From positions 62,001 through 126,000 of the forward strand of contig NZ_JAOQJC010000008.1 in the NCBI RefSeq assembly GCF_025567625.1: DNA of 64,000 bases. Reading direction: 5' to 3'. The position numbers and the translations under genes were made by a program. Of the stretch, positions 55,983-63,263 are shown in pieces (within the stretch, counting starts at the first letter, position 1; the number at the start of each line of letters is the position of its first letter). Under the pieces are notes generated by a model, which was not told the DNA's origin, searched no databases, and saw only the letters and a list, made by a program, of their open reading frames with translations. The DNA is from Paenibacillus sp. J5C2022 (GTDB lineage: Bacteria; Bacillota; Bacilli; Paenibacillales; Paenibacillaceae).

Positions 55983-57536
55983 TTATTTGTTCAGCGCCTC
56001 ATAATCGCTTTCAGTATAGTCCTTCGAAGGATCCCAATTGGGGAATATAAAGTCATCCAGGCTTACCTTTTTTCCTGAAGCGTTCACTTTCTCAATTGCA
56101 GCCTTCATGCCTGCATTCATTTTACTGTTATAATCCTTCATAGCCGCTGCGACGTCCATCTTATCGTCAACAAGCAAATTCATCAACAACTCACCGAATG
56201 ACGGCTTGATTTTCGGTTGACGAATATGACCCAGCTCGCCAATTACAAGAGCCGTATCCGGATTAACATTCACATAGTTGGGTGCTTCGCGCATCGTATT
56301 GACGTGAATATCATAGAAAACCGTATATTCCGGATATGGATATAAAGATTTATCGGCATTCAGTTCATCGATTGGCGATAAAGATGCGCCGCTTTGAATC
56401 GTGCTCTTGAAAAACTCTTTGGAGCCAAAAGCCTCTTCAATATATTTGCCTGCTTCTTCTTTATTCTTGGAGGTTGCAGACAATACATAGCCGGCAACAT
56501 TGGCTATGTTCTGACCATAGTAGGGCATTTCTCCATCTTGCTGCGGAACCGGTGCAAGCCCGAATTCGGCATCCGGCGCATCCCGTTTAATTTGCCACAT
56601 ACGGTGGCGCGGATCGATCAAGAAGCCTGCTAGATTTTCACCGAAAAACACATTCGTCTCCGCCGGGTTCATGCTGTAAGATGCCGGTATAATGCTTCCA
56701 TCTTTTTTCATATTACGGAGCAGTTCGATAGCGCCCATCCAAGCAGGAGAATCATAAAGATAGCTGCCTGTTGTCAAATCAAATCCTGGCAAATTACCGT
56801 GGGTAGGAACCTGTGAAGCCGTCAATCCCAAAATCATCTGATCCAACTCAATCGGCCGTCCTCCGGCAAATACAAGGCCGAATGTCTTACCGTCGCCCTT
56901 TTCTGTAATGATCTTCGCCATTTCGCGAAGCTCATCCCATGTTTTTGGCGGCTGTTCCGGATCCAAGCCGGCGTCTCTCATTACTTTTTTATTGTAGTAA
57001 AGAATTGAACGGTGGTTTAAACCGCGAAGCGGCCAAGTATATATTTTACTGTCAAACATATTGATGCCTTCTTGGAATGAGCCTGCCATAAACTGCAACT
57101 TCCATTCGTCAGAAACGACGTCATCCAGCGGTGCTGCCCAGCCGTTTGTTACGATCTGCCGAATATCCATCCCCTGAGGTGTTAGAAATATATCCGGTAA
57201 ATCATTGCTTGCGATTGCAGCTTGAATAGCAGTGTTGTACTCAGAAGGCGGCATGTATCTAACTTCAACTTTAATTTCACCTTTATACTTTTCATTAAAT
57301 TGATTCGTAATTACCATTCCCGGGCTGTCCTCGCCCTTCCAAAAATCATCAAAACCCGCAACTGTTATTACTACTTCCTTCTTTTTTTCAACATCCGAAT
57401 CATTACTTCCCTCCAACTTTTGCCCATTCCCACTGTCGTTTTTTGTACCGTTACCGTTACGCCCCTCGGAACTGCACCCCGATACAATGAGCAAAACTAC
57501 TATAATTGGGATAAATATACGATATACCGTTTTCAA
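55983..57536 (-). CDS. Extracellular sugar-binding lipoprotein, family 1
   Basis: A 517-residue lipoprotein. The start is a TTG at 57536 with GAGGGGG and a 7-nt spacer. The signal peptide ends in lipobox VSGC (Cys21), followed by a Gly/Asn/Asp-rich tether. The mature domain has the SBP_bac_1 pattern LPDIFLTPQGMDIRQIV near residue 115. It heads the 11-gene operon running to 41633 and presumably captures sulfated oligosaccharides at the cell surface. A cre-like box lies 21 bp upstream. Confidence 0.93.
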   Translation of the reverse strand: MKTVYRIFIPIIVVLLIVSGCSSEGRNGNGTKNDSGNGQKLEGSNDSDVEKKKEVVITVAGFDDFWKGEDSPGMVITNQFNEKYKGEIKVEVRYMPPSEYNTAIQAAIASNDLPDIFLTPQGMDIRQIVTNGWAAPLDDVVSDEWKLQFMAGSFQEGINMFDSKIYTWPLRGLNHRSILYYNKKVMRDAGLDPEQPPKTWDELREMAKIITEKGDGKTFGLVFAGGRPIELDQMILGLTASQVPTHGNLPGFDLTTGSYLYDSPAWMGAIELLRNMKKDGSIIPASYSMNPAETNVFFGENLAGFLIDPRHRMWQIKRDAPDAEFGLAPVPQQDGEMPYYGQNIANVAGYVLSATSKNKEEAGKYIEEAFGSKEFFKSTIQSGASLSPIDELNADKSLYPYPEYTVFYDIHVNTMREAPNYVNVNPDTALVIGELGHIRQPKIKPSFGELLMNLLVDDKMDVAAAMKDYNSKMNAGMKAAIEKVNASGKKVSLDDFIFPNWDPSKDYTESDYEALNK

Positions 57537-57557
57537 AATTTTTCCCCCTCTTCAATT

Positions 57558-57571
57558 TGTTTGCGCTTACA
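57558..57571 (-). promoter_or_regulatory. cre box (CcpA site) upstream of the sulfatase operon
   Basis: The minus-strand 14-mer TGTAAGCGCAAACA matches TGWAANCGNTNWCA at all but one position. It lies between the possible -10 and the start codon, where CcpA would block transcription. It shares ATTGTAAGCG with the other two cre-like boxes of the window. Confidence 0.6.
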
Positions 57572-57772
57572 ATCATATTGTATTGGAAACCTCGTTGCTT
57601 ACCTAGGAGTCATGTTTATACATATAGGGGGTTATTTTTTACTTTTCACTCCTGTCAATATCACCATCTGCCGATGCGTATGGCTCCTCATTAACAGCAT
57701 AGCACTGGCTCTTTGGCCATTACCAAAGGAGCGAACATGTGCAAGGGCAGCCTATCAAGCGCGATGCAATAA

Positions 57773-57811
57773 AAGAGATGGCGCTACCAGAGGTTGAAAG
57801 CGCCATCTCTT
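57773..57811. terminator. Rho-independent terminator after the LrgB gene
   Basis: AAGAGATGGCGCT and AGCGCCATCTCTT form a perfect 13-bp stem with a 13-nt loop. T residues follow on both strands, so it can act in either direction; its natural role is to end the lrgAB-like transcript on the minus strand. Confidence 0.85.
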
Positions 57812-57864
57812 TCTAAACTTAAAAACTTCTCTCAGACCCCCTACTTCAACCGAAACGGGAGCAT

Positions 57865-58560
57865 TCATTGAAACAAATAAATCGGAATCATCATAATGGA
57901 AGTGACAATTCCGGCGAACGCCATGGAAAAGCCGCTTACGCTTCCTTGCAGCTCCGAATCGGCCATAAGGCGTGCTGTACCGATGCCATGGGAGCCCGTC
58001 CCGACGGCGGCACCAATGGGAATATCGCTCTTGATGCCGCATAAGCGCAGGAAGGCGGGGCCGGCCAGGCTGCCGAACAGCCCTGTCAGCACCGAGAAGG
58101 CTGCCGCCAGCTCCGGAATGCCGCCAAGCCTGCTTGCAATCTCGATCGAGAACGGCGCCGATGAAGACTTGGCAATCGCGGAATACACGATGTCCGCCGA
58201 TGCTCCAGCAGCCGCAAGCAGATAGGCGGTAGCCGCCGCCGACAGAACAGAACCGACCGTAATGCCGGCCAGAACGGCCCCCAGCTTGCTGCGGATAACG
58301 GGAGCGTGCTTGTATAACGGAACGGCCAACGCCACCGTAGCGGGGCCCAGCCCCCAACTGATCCAGTCTCCCCCTATCTTGTAGGCTTCGCCGTCTAAGC
58401 CGCTAAGCCATATGATCAGCATGATGGCGCCGGAGGCATAAATAAGCGGATGAATAAAGCGCCATTTCCATTTCCCCTTCAGCCAAACAAACGCTATATA
58501 GCAGAGCAAAGTCAGCAGGAGGCCGAATGAGGGACTATGCAGAATGTGATTCAGATACAT
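57865..58560 (-). CDS. LrgB-family membrane protein
   Basis: A 231-residue protein with about six or seven membrane segments and the LrgB/CidB signature APFSIEIASRLGGIPELAAAFSVLTG (near 133-158) and GTGSHGIGTARLM (near 187-199). Members act with LrgA/CidA-type partners in control of murein hydrolase activity and cell lysis, and have been linked to metabolite export. The ATG lies inside the end of the partner gene (26-bp overlap), with AAGGGGACGG ahead. It is the second gene of a two-gene operon. Confidence 0.93.
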   Translation of the reverse strand: MYLNHILHSPSFGLLLTLLCYIAFVWLKGKWKWRFIHPLIYASGAIMLIIWLSGLDGEAYKIGGDWISWGLGPATVALAVPLYKHAPVIRSKLGAVLAGITVGSVLSAAATAYLLAAAGASADIVYSAIAKSSSAPFSIEIASRLGGIPELAAAFSVLTGLFGSLAGPAFLRLCGIKSDIPIGAAVGTGSHGIGTARLMADSELQGSVSGFSMAFAGIVTSIMMIPIYLFQ

Positions 58561-58903
58561 CCCTGTCCGTCCCCTTCCCGTGCCGCCACTTCACGACCAA
58601 TCCCGTAGCCAGCATCGTCATAAGAGTGCTGACGACAATGCTTGCGGCAATAGATAACCAGTAAGATTGAAGCCGATCCGCGAACGCAGCCGTGCCGACA
58701 ATGGCCGGGATGAAAAAGAACCCCATATGCTTCAGCAGAAACTGCGAGCTGCCTTCCACCCATTCCAGCTTAATGATCTTCGTGAACAACGCCGTTGCAA
58801 GCAGCGCCATACCGATGACGTTGGCCGGCAACGGGATGTGCAGCCATTTCTCCAGCGCGATGCCCGCCAAATGAAATAGTATAAAAATGATAAATCCTAG
58901 CAT
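58535..58903 (-). CDS. CidA/LrgA-family holin-like protein
   Basis: A 122-residue protein from the ATG at 58903; the in-frame extension to 58987 gives an N-terminus without family character. It has four membrane segments and the family pattern LPANVIGMALLATALF near residue 25-40. The ribosome binding site (CAGGGA) is weak. It is co-transcribed with the LrgB gene it overlaps. In Staphylococcus and Bacillus such pairs modulate autolysis and overflow metabolism; here no LytSR-type regulator is adjacent. Confidence 0.92.
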   Translation of the reverse strand: MLGFIIFILFHLAGIALEKWLHIPLPANVIGMALLATALFTKIIKLEWVEGSSQFLLKHMGFFFIPAIVGTAAFADRLQSYWLSIAASIVVSTLMTMLATGLVVKWRHGKGTDRDVSESHSA

Positions 58904-59017
58904 ATCGCAATCCCTGCTTTCCCCCGAGCTTATGGGTCTATTATAAGCGAAAGGGATTCCGGCAGAAAGCTGCAAGCCATCTCGCAAGGGGGCGTTCCTG
59001 ACCGTTCCCGTAAAGAG

Positions 59018-59047
59018 TTGCCAAACGAATGACTGCTATGCTAGTAT
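59018..59047 (+). promoter_or_regulatory. Promoter of the MocR-type regulator
   Basis: TTGCCA (59018-59023), an 18-nt spacer and TAGTAT (59042-59047) form a plausible sigma-A promoter. The -10 box lies inside the conserved motif shared with the yggS-like promoter. Confidence 0.5.
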
Positions 59048-59070
59048 TGCAACCAATGGATTGACTCATA
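59038..59070 (+). promoter_or_regulatory. Motif shared by the MocR and yggS-like promoters (copy 1)
   Basis: The sequence begins ATGCTAGTATTGCAACCAAT and ends TCATA. It matches the segment at 62621-62652 at nearly every position over about 32 bp. It overlaps the -10 box of the regulator gene, fitting autoregulation by the MocR protein. Confidence 0.6.
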
Positions 59071-59132
59071 TCTACTATTTCCAAGCATTCTACCCATCCA
59101 TAAATTCGGAAGATAGCATAGGCGGTGAAAAA

Positions 59133-60566
59133 ATGCTCAAAGTAGACCGTAATGACGATCGTCCCATCTGGCAGCAACTTCTGGATCAAGCGATCCATCA
59201 TATTACAACCGGAAATTGGCCGCCGGGCGAATTGCTGCTCCCATCCCGTGAGCTCGCTTTACTTATAGGCGTTTCGCGTTCTACGATACAGATTGTTTAC
59301 GAGGAGTTATTCAGCCGCGGATATACGGTCACTTCACGTCGGGGCGGGACAAGGGTTAATAAAGTGATCTGTGCGGCACCTCCATCCGAGATTGAGGAAT
59401 TGAAAGGGCCTGCTCTGCCTGATCTCCCCTTGCTGAATGCTTCCGTTGGCCATTTGCACAGTTGGTTCGGCAATAAGGAAAAGGGGATGCCCGAAATAGA
59501 TTTCACTCCTCATGAGCCTTATTTGGATGAACAATTTCAGCAAAAATGGAGACATTCCTTTTTAAAGGCTTCAACAGACGCCGATTTGACTAATTGGGCA
59601 TATGGCGATGCCATGGGTTTTCTGCCGCTTCGGGAACAAATTCAGCGATACTTGTCACTTGAACGAGGCGTTCATGTGCACGTCGATCAAATTCTGTTGA
59701 CTTCCGGCGCACAGCACAGCATTGATCTGATTGCCCAAGCCCTCTTGCAGGAAGGCGATACCGTCACAGTTGAAGATCCCGGATTCCCTGCCGCGTGGAT
59801 GGCGATGAGCTATCGGAAGATGCAAGTTGCATCGGCTCCAGTCGATGAATTCGGCCTTTGCGTTGACCGCATACACCCGCAATCCAGACTTGTGTATGTC
59901 ACACCATCGCATCAGTGTGCAGCGGGTGTGATCATGTCGGAACCACGCAGGCAACAATTGTTGCACCTGGGTGCACAATCACCGTTTTGGATTGTAGAGG
60001 ATGATTACGACAGCGAATTCCGGTACCGCGGAGCTCCTCTTCCTACCTTGTTCAGCCAGCGGTCTCAGAATACGTTGTATATGATGAGTTTCTCCAAAAT
60101 GATTGCACCCGGCATTCGGTTATCGGCCATCATCGGCCCGCATGAAGCTATTCATCGGCTTGCTCGGGTTCAAGAATTGACCTATCGTCATCTTCCCATT
60201 ATGGAACAATTAACGCTGGCACATTTTATTGAACAAGGCCATTTTATGCGCCATATGAGGCGAGTGCGCAATGTCTATCGGCGCAGGCACGAAGCCATGA
60301 CGAAGGCGCTTGCCGCAACCGGTCTGAGTGAACGCTTTACATTAAGCGGTGTCGAGACCGGATTGCATATGCTTCTTGAGGCTGTTCGATCGTACGATGA
60401 TAAAGCAGTGACTAAGATAGCCTTTGAACAAGGAATTCGCATCTATCCGCTCAGCAAATATTGTTTGGAAAGTGATCGCAAGGGATGGGTGCTTGGATTC
60501 GCCAAAGTAGATGAAGCCGCCATTGAGCAAGGCATTGAATGCTTGTCAAGGCTACTGGTGAAATAA
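59133..60566 (+). CDS. MocR/PdxR-type regulator (GntR HTH fused to aminotransferase)
   Basis: A 477-residue protein from the ATG at 59133, which has AGGCGGTG ahead; the in-frame ATG at 59061 lies in the conserved motif and is unlikely. Residues 1-75 are a GntR-type winged helix (PIWQQLLDQAIHHITTGNWPPGELLLPSRELALLIGVSRSTI). The rest is a fold-type I aminotransferase domain with a PLP-binding Lys322 in MSFSKMIAPGIRLS. Such proteins sense PLP or aminated ligands and regulate neighbours. It converges on the BenE gene with a 14-bp gap. A motif shared with the yggS-like promoter suggests it controls the yggS-benE operon. Confidence 0.94.
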   Translation: MLKVDRNDDRPIWQQLLDQAIHHITTGNWPPGELLLPSRELALLIGVSRSTIQIVYEELFSRGYTVTSRRGGTRVNKVICAAPPSEIEELKGPALPDLPLLNASVGHLHSWFGNKEKGMPEIDFTPHEPYLDEQFQQKWRHSFLKASTDADLTNWAYGDAMGFLPLREQIQRYLSLERGVHVHVDQILLTSGAQHSIDLIAQALLQEGDTVTVEDPGFPAAWMAMSYRKMQVASAPVDEFGLCVDRIHPQSRLVYVTPSHQCAAGVIMSEPRRQQLLHLGAQSPFWIVEDDYDSEFRYRGAPLPTLFSQRSQNTLYMMSFSKMIAPGIRLSAIIGPHEAIHRLARVQELTYRHLPIMEQLTLAHFIEQGHFMRHMRRVRNVYRRRHEAMTKALAATGLSERFTLSGVETGLHMLLEAVRSYDDKAVTKIAFEQGIRIYPLSKYCLESDRKGWVLGFAKVDEAAIEQGIECLSRLLVK

Positions 60567-60580
60567 GCAGCCTTGACTTA

Positions 60581-61810
60581 TCACCGATCTTGATTGGCTT
60601 GTTGCGTTAAAGTTGGAAAGTACTTCTTCTTGTTCAATCTCCCATGAATCAGCAGATGAGCGGCCAATCCTGCAACCAGTCCCCAGAATGCGCCGCCAAC
60701 GCCAAGCAAGGTTACATTGGCCGCTGTCGCCAAAAAAGTGATCAGTGCGGTTTCACGACCCTTGGGTTCTGTCAAGGCATTGGCAAGGCTGCCGCCTATG
60801 GTGCCGAGTAGGGCCAGACCCGCCAGCGTTGCAATAAAGGTCGCGGGGAGAATTAGAAACAATGCAGCCAGTGTCACCCCGAATATGCCAACAATCATGT
60901 AAAAAATGCCACAGGCAATGCCTGCAATATAGCGCTTTGACGAATCCTCATGTGCATCTTTCCCTGTACAAATTGCGGCAGTAATAGCCGCTACATTGAA
61001 AGCATGCGAACCAAATGGCGCGGCAATGAGGGAACCCAAGCCTGTTGTGGTTAAAATCGGATTCGCACTCGTTTGGAAGCCATCATTCCGCAAAACAAGC
61101 ATACCGGGCATGTACTGCCCCGTCAGCGTAATAATAAACAACGGCAGCGCTACACCCAATAGCGCATGAATTGAAAACTCCGGAACGACAAAAATCGGCG
61201 ATGCAATTGCTAGGCTGATCGTGCTGAAATCCGCTTTTCCCATGCTAATCAAGTAAATTAATCCCACGATCAGGATGCCCACAATCGCATACCGGGACGA
61301 AAAACGTCTGAATAAGATATAAGCGGCAAACAATAAAATGACAAGTAGGGGGTCTGCTTTCGCTCCTTCAAAGGCTGATATGCCAAACTGCAATAAAATA
61401 CCCGCCAGCAAGCCTGAAGCGATGCCTGATGGAATAAGCCGGACGAAACGCTCAAACATACCCGATAGCCCTAAAATGATAAATCCTGCTGCAGAAACTA
61501 TGTAAGCGCCGATAGCTTCTGGATAAGGTGTGACCGCCAACGCCGACACAAGAAAAGCAACACCTGGCGTTGACCACGCCGTGATAATGGGCTCTCGATA
61601 CCGATAACTCAGCCAAATCCCGGTTACACCCACTCCTATAGAAATGGACCAGATCCATGATGCTGTCATGGCGGGGCTTAAACCGGCTGCTTTGGCCGCC
61701 TGAAAAACGAGAATAAACGTACCGCCGTAGTTGACAATAACAGATATTAAGGCGGCTATGACGGGTGATATGAAATCACGGCCACGCAGTGAATGCGATA
61801 CATCCTTCAT
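60581..61810 (-). CDS. BenE-family membrane transporter
   Basis: A 409-residue protein with about twelve hydrophobic segments and the BenE/YdcO pattern (FISPVIAALISVIVNYGGTFILVFQAAKAAGLSPAMTASWIWSISIGVGVTGIWLS). AGGAGAG lies 5 nt before the ATG. The family was named for benzoate uptake. Here it follows the PLP-homeostasis gene by 21 bp and sits beside a PLP-dependent regulator, so a vitamin-B6-related or aminated substrate is as likely as benzoate; no benzoate genes are nearby. The C-terminus NRPSHLLIHGR..KKYFPTL is ordinary for the family in kind. Confidence 0.9.
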   Translation of the reverse strand: MKDVSHSLRGRDFISPVIAALISVIVNYGGTFILVFQAAKAAGLSPAMTASWIWSISIGVGVTGIWLSYRYREPIITAWSTPGVAFLVSALAVTPYPEAIGAYIVSAAGFIILGLSGMFERFVRLIPSGIASGLLAGILLQFGISAFEGAKADPLLVILLFAAYILFRRFSSRYAIVGILIVGLIYLISMGKADFSTISLAIASPIFVVPEFSIHALLGVALPLFIITLTGQYMPGMLVLRNDGFQTSANPILTTTGLGSLIAAPFGSHAFNVAAITAAICTGKDAHEDSSKRYIAGIACGIFYMIVGIFGVTLAALFLILPATFIATLAGLALLGTIGGSLANALTEPKGRETALITFLATAANVTLLGVGGAFWGLVAGLAAHLLIHGRLNKKKYFPTLTQQANQDR

Positions 61811-61831
61811 CGTTGCTCTCCTGCCTCTCTC

Positions 61832-62575
61832 CTAATCGTTCCCGCGCATGTTTTCATTCCAGTAGTAGCTATCCGGAAAATACCGCTGCCCGAAAACGCT
61901 CGTCCCTACCCGGATGATCGTGGCTCCTTCTTCAATAGCTACTTTGAAATCACTGGACATCCCCATGGAGAGAACGTCCATTTCCACATGCGGAATATTT
62001 TCATTTATTATTTGCGCTTGCATATCCTTCAACAATCGAAAACAATGTCGCGTTTCTTCGTTTGTGGCATTGAGTTTGCCAATTGTCATCAAGCCTTTAA
62101 TGTTCAATGTATCGAATTGGGACAATTGTTTTACCAGCTCTGTCGCCGTTTCTGGCGAGGCTCCAAACTTGCTTTCCTCATAGGACGTATTGATTTGCAC
62201 CAGAATATCCATGGTCTTATTCTCTTTCGTGAGTTGATGATGCAATGCCTGTCCCAGCTTCAGACGATCCACGGAATGAATAAGTGTCACATATTTCACA
62301 ACATCCTTCACCTTGTTCGTTTGCAAATGTCCGATAAAATGCCATTCTGCCTGTTTGTGCTGTTGCATGAGCGGGAATTTGTACCGCAGCTCTTGCGCTT
62401 TATTTTCGCCGAATAAAGTCTCGCCCGCTTGCATAGCCCTGTGCAATTTTTCAAGCGGAACGGTTTTGGTGGCCAGCAACAATTTCACATCTTCTATACG
62501 ACGGTCAGAATCGCGGCAAGCCAACTCCATCTGCCGCCTAACGGTTTGGAGGTTTTCCTCCACTAGCTGCTCCAT
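61832..62575 (-). CDS. YggS/YlmE-type pyridoxal phosphate homeostasis protein
   Basis: A 247-residue protein with a single alanine-racemase-like barrel. The PLP lysine is Lys37 in LLLATKTV, and the family motifs FGENKAQE and EWHFIGHLQTNKVK are present. A strand HSVDRLKLGQAL and the phosphate-binding GMSSDFKVAIEEGATIIRVGTSVFG near the end complete the family pattern. It binds PLP and buffers the B6 pool in the cytoplasm. AAGGTAG precedes the ATG. It is the first gene of an operon with the BenE transporter and lies under a promoter carrying the motif shared with the MocR regulator. Confidence 0.94.
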   Translation of the reverse strand: MEQLVEENLQTVRRQMELACRDSDRRIEDVKLLLATKTVPLEKLHRAMQAGETLFGENKAQELRYKFPLMQQHKQAEWHFIGHLQTNKVKDVVKYVTLIHSVDRLKLGQALHHQLTKENKTMDILVQINTSYEESKFGASPETATELVKQLSQFDTLNIKGLMTIGKLNATNEETRHCFRLLKDMQAQIINENIPHVEMDVLSMGMSSDFKVAIEEGATIIRVGTSVFGQRYFPDSYYWNENMRGND

Positions 62576-62620
62576 GGCTGCTACCTTCTTTCAGATCATA
62601 ATTTGTCAAACCAAACTATT

Positions 62621-62652
62621 ATGCTAATATACCAACCATTGGATTGGTCATA
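62621..62652 (-). promoter_or_regulatory. Motif shared by the MocR and yggS-like promoters (copy 2)
   Basis: On the plus strand it begins ATGCTAATATACCAACCATT and ends GTCATA, nearly identical to 59038-59070. It covers a minus-strand promoter for the yggS-like gene: TTATGA (62648-62653), a 16-nt spacer and TATATT (62626-62631). It is a probable MocR operator. Confidence 0.6.
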
Positions 62653-62687
62653 AATATCCATAAATGAGATTATGAGCAGTCCAAAAC

Positions 62688-62707
62688 AAAAAAACGCCAA
62701 GCGGCGT
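62688..62707 (-). terminator. Rho-independent terminator below the 51-bp repeat array
   Basis: On the minus strand ACGCC, loop GCTT and GGCGT are followed by a run of T residues. It would end minus-strand transcripts crossing the 51-bp repeat array before they reach the yggS-like promoter. No assigned gene ends here. Confidence 0.75.
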
Positions 62708-62749
62708 CCTTTGAAGATCTTAATTTACTCTCTTTTAGCACGCCCCTTC

Positions 62750-63172
62750 TCGGCGTTCCAGTGTAGGATTCCTACACTATTTCGGCTCGCATACGCCATT
62801 TCGGCGTTCCAGTGTAGGATTCCTACACTATTTCGGCTCGCATACGCCATTTCGGCGTTCCAGTGTAGGATTCCTACACTATTTCGGCTCGCATACACCA
62901 TTTCGGCGCTCCAGTGTAGAATTCCTACACTATTCCGGCTCGCATACGCCATTTCGGCGTTCCAGTCTAGGATTCCTACACTATTCCGGCTCGCATACGC
63001 CATTTCGGCGTTCCAGTGTAGGATTCCTACACTATTTCGGCTCGCATACGCCATTTCGGCGTTCCAGTGTAGGATTCCTACACTATTCCGGCTCGCATAC
63101 GCCATTTCGGCGTTCCAGTGTAGGATTCCTACACTATTCCGGCTCGCATACGCCATTTCGGCGCTCCAGGAA
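62750..63172. repeat. Array of eight 51-bp repeats, each with a 17-bp palindrome
   Basis: Eight units of exactly 51 bp follow each other without gaps. Each holds GTGTAGGATTCCTACAC, a palindrome of 8-bp arms around one central base, flanked by TTTCGGCTCGCATACGCC and TTTCGGCGTTCC. Two copies carry changes in the palindrome (GTCTAGG..., GTGTAGAAT...). Because 51 is a multiple of three, both strands stay open, giving a 17-residue repeat (minus strand MAYASRNSVGILHWNAE). It lies between two minus-strand terminators. Coding status is doubtful; I treat it as an intergenic repeat. Confidence 0.92.
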
Positions 63173-63200
63173 TTCAACTCGAATTTTAATACGCTATTGC

Positions 63201-63246
63201 AAAAAAACAGCAGCACAAACCATCGTTTTGGTCTGTGCTGCTGTTT
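63201..63246 (-). terminator. Rho-independent terminator of the SLH protein gene
   Basis: A 17-bp stem (AAACAGCAGCACAAACC with GGTCTGTGCTGCTGTTT, one mismatch) and an 8-nt loop are followed by a T-run on the minus strand. It lies 18 bp after the stop codon at 63264. Confidence 0.88.
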
Positions 63247-63263
63247 ATAATTGGTTTTCCGTT

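Larger units (their letters stand above)
57537..57864. other. Intergenic region between the sulfatase operon and the LrgB gene
   Basis: 328 bp without a supported gene. It holds the cre-like box and leader of the binding-lipoprotein gene at its left end and the LrgB terminator at its right end. TACAAT on the minus strand at about 57578-57583 is a possible -10, but no convincing -35 was found. Nothing else recognisable. Confidence 0.6.

Noticed and set aside
62750-63172. CRISPR array with palindromic repeats
   Set aside because: Entire 51-bp units repeat without variable spacers.
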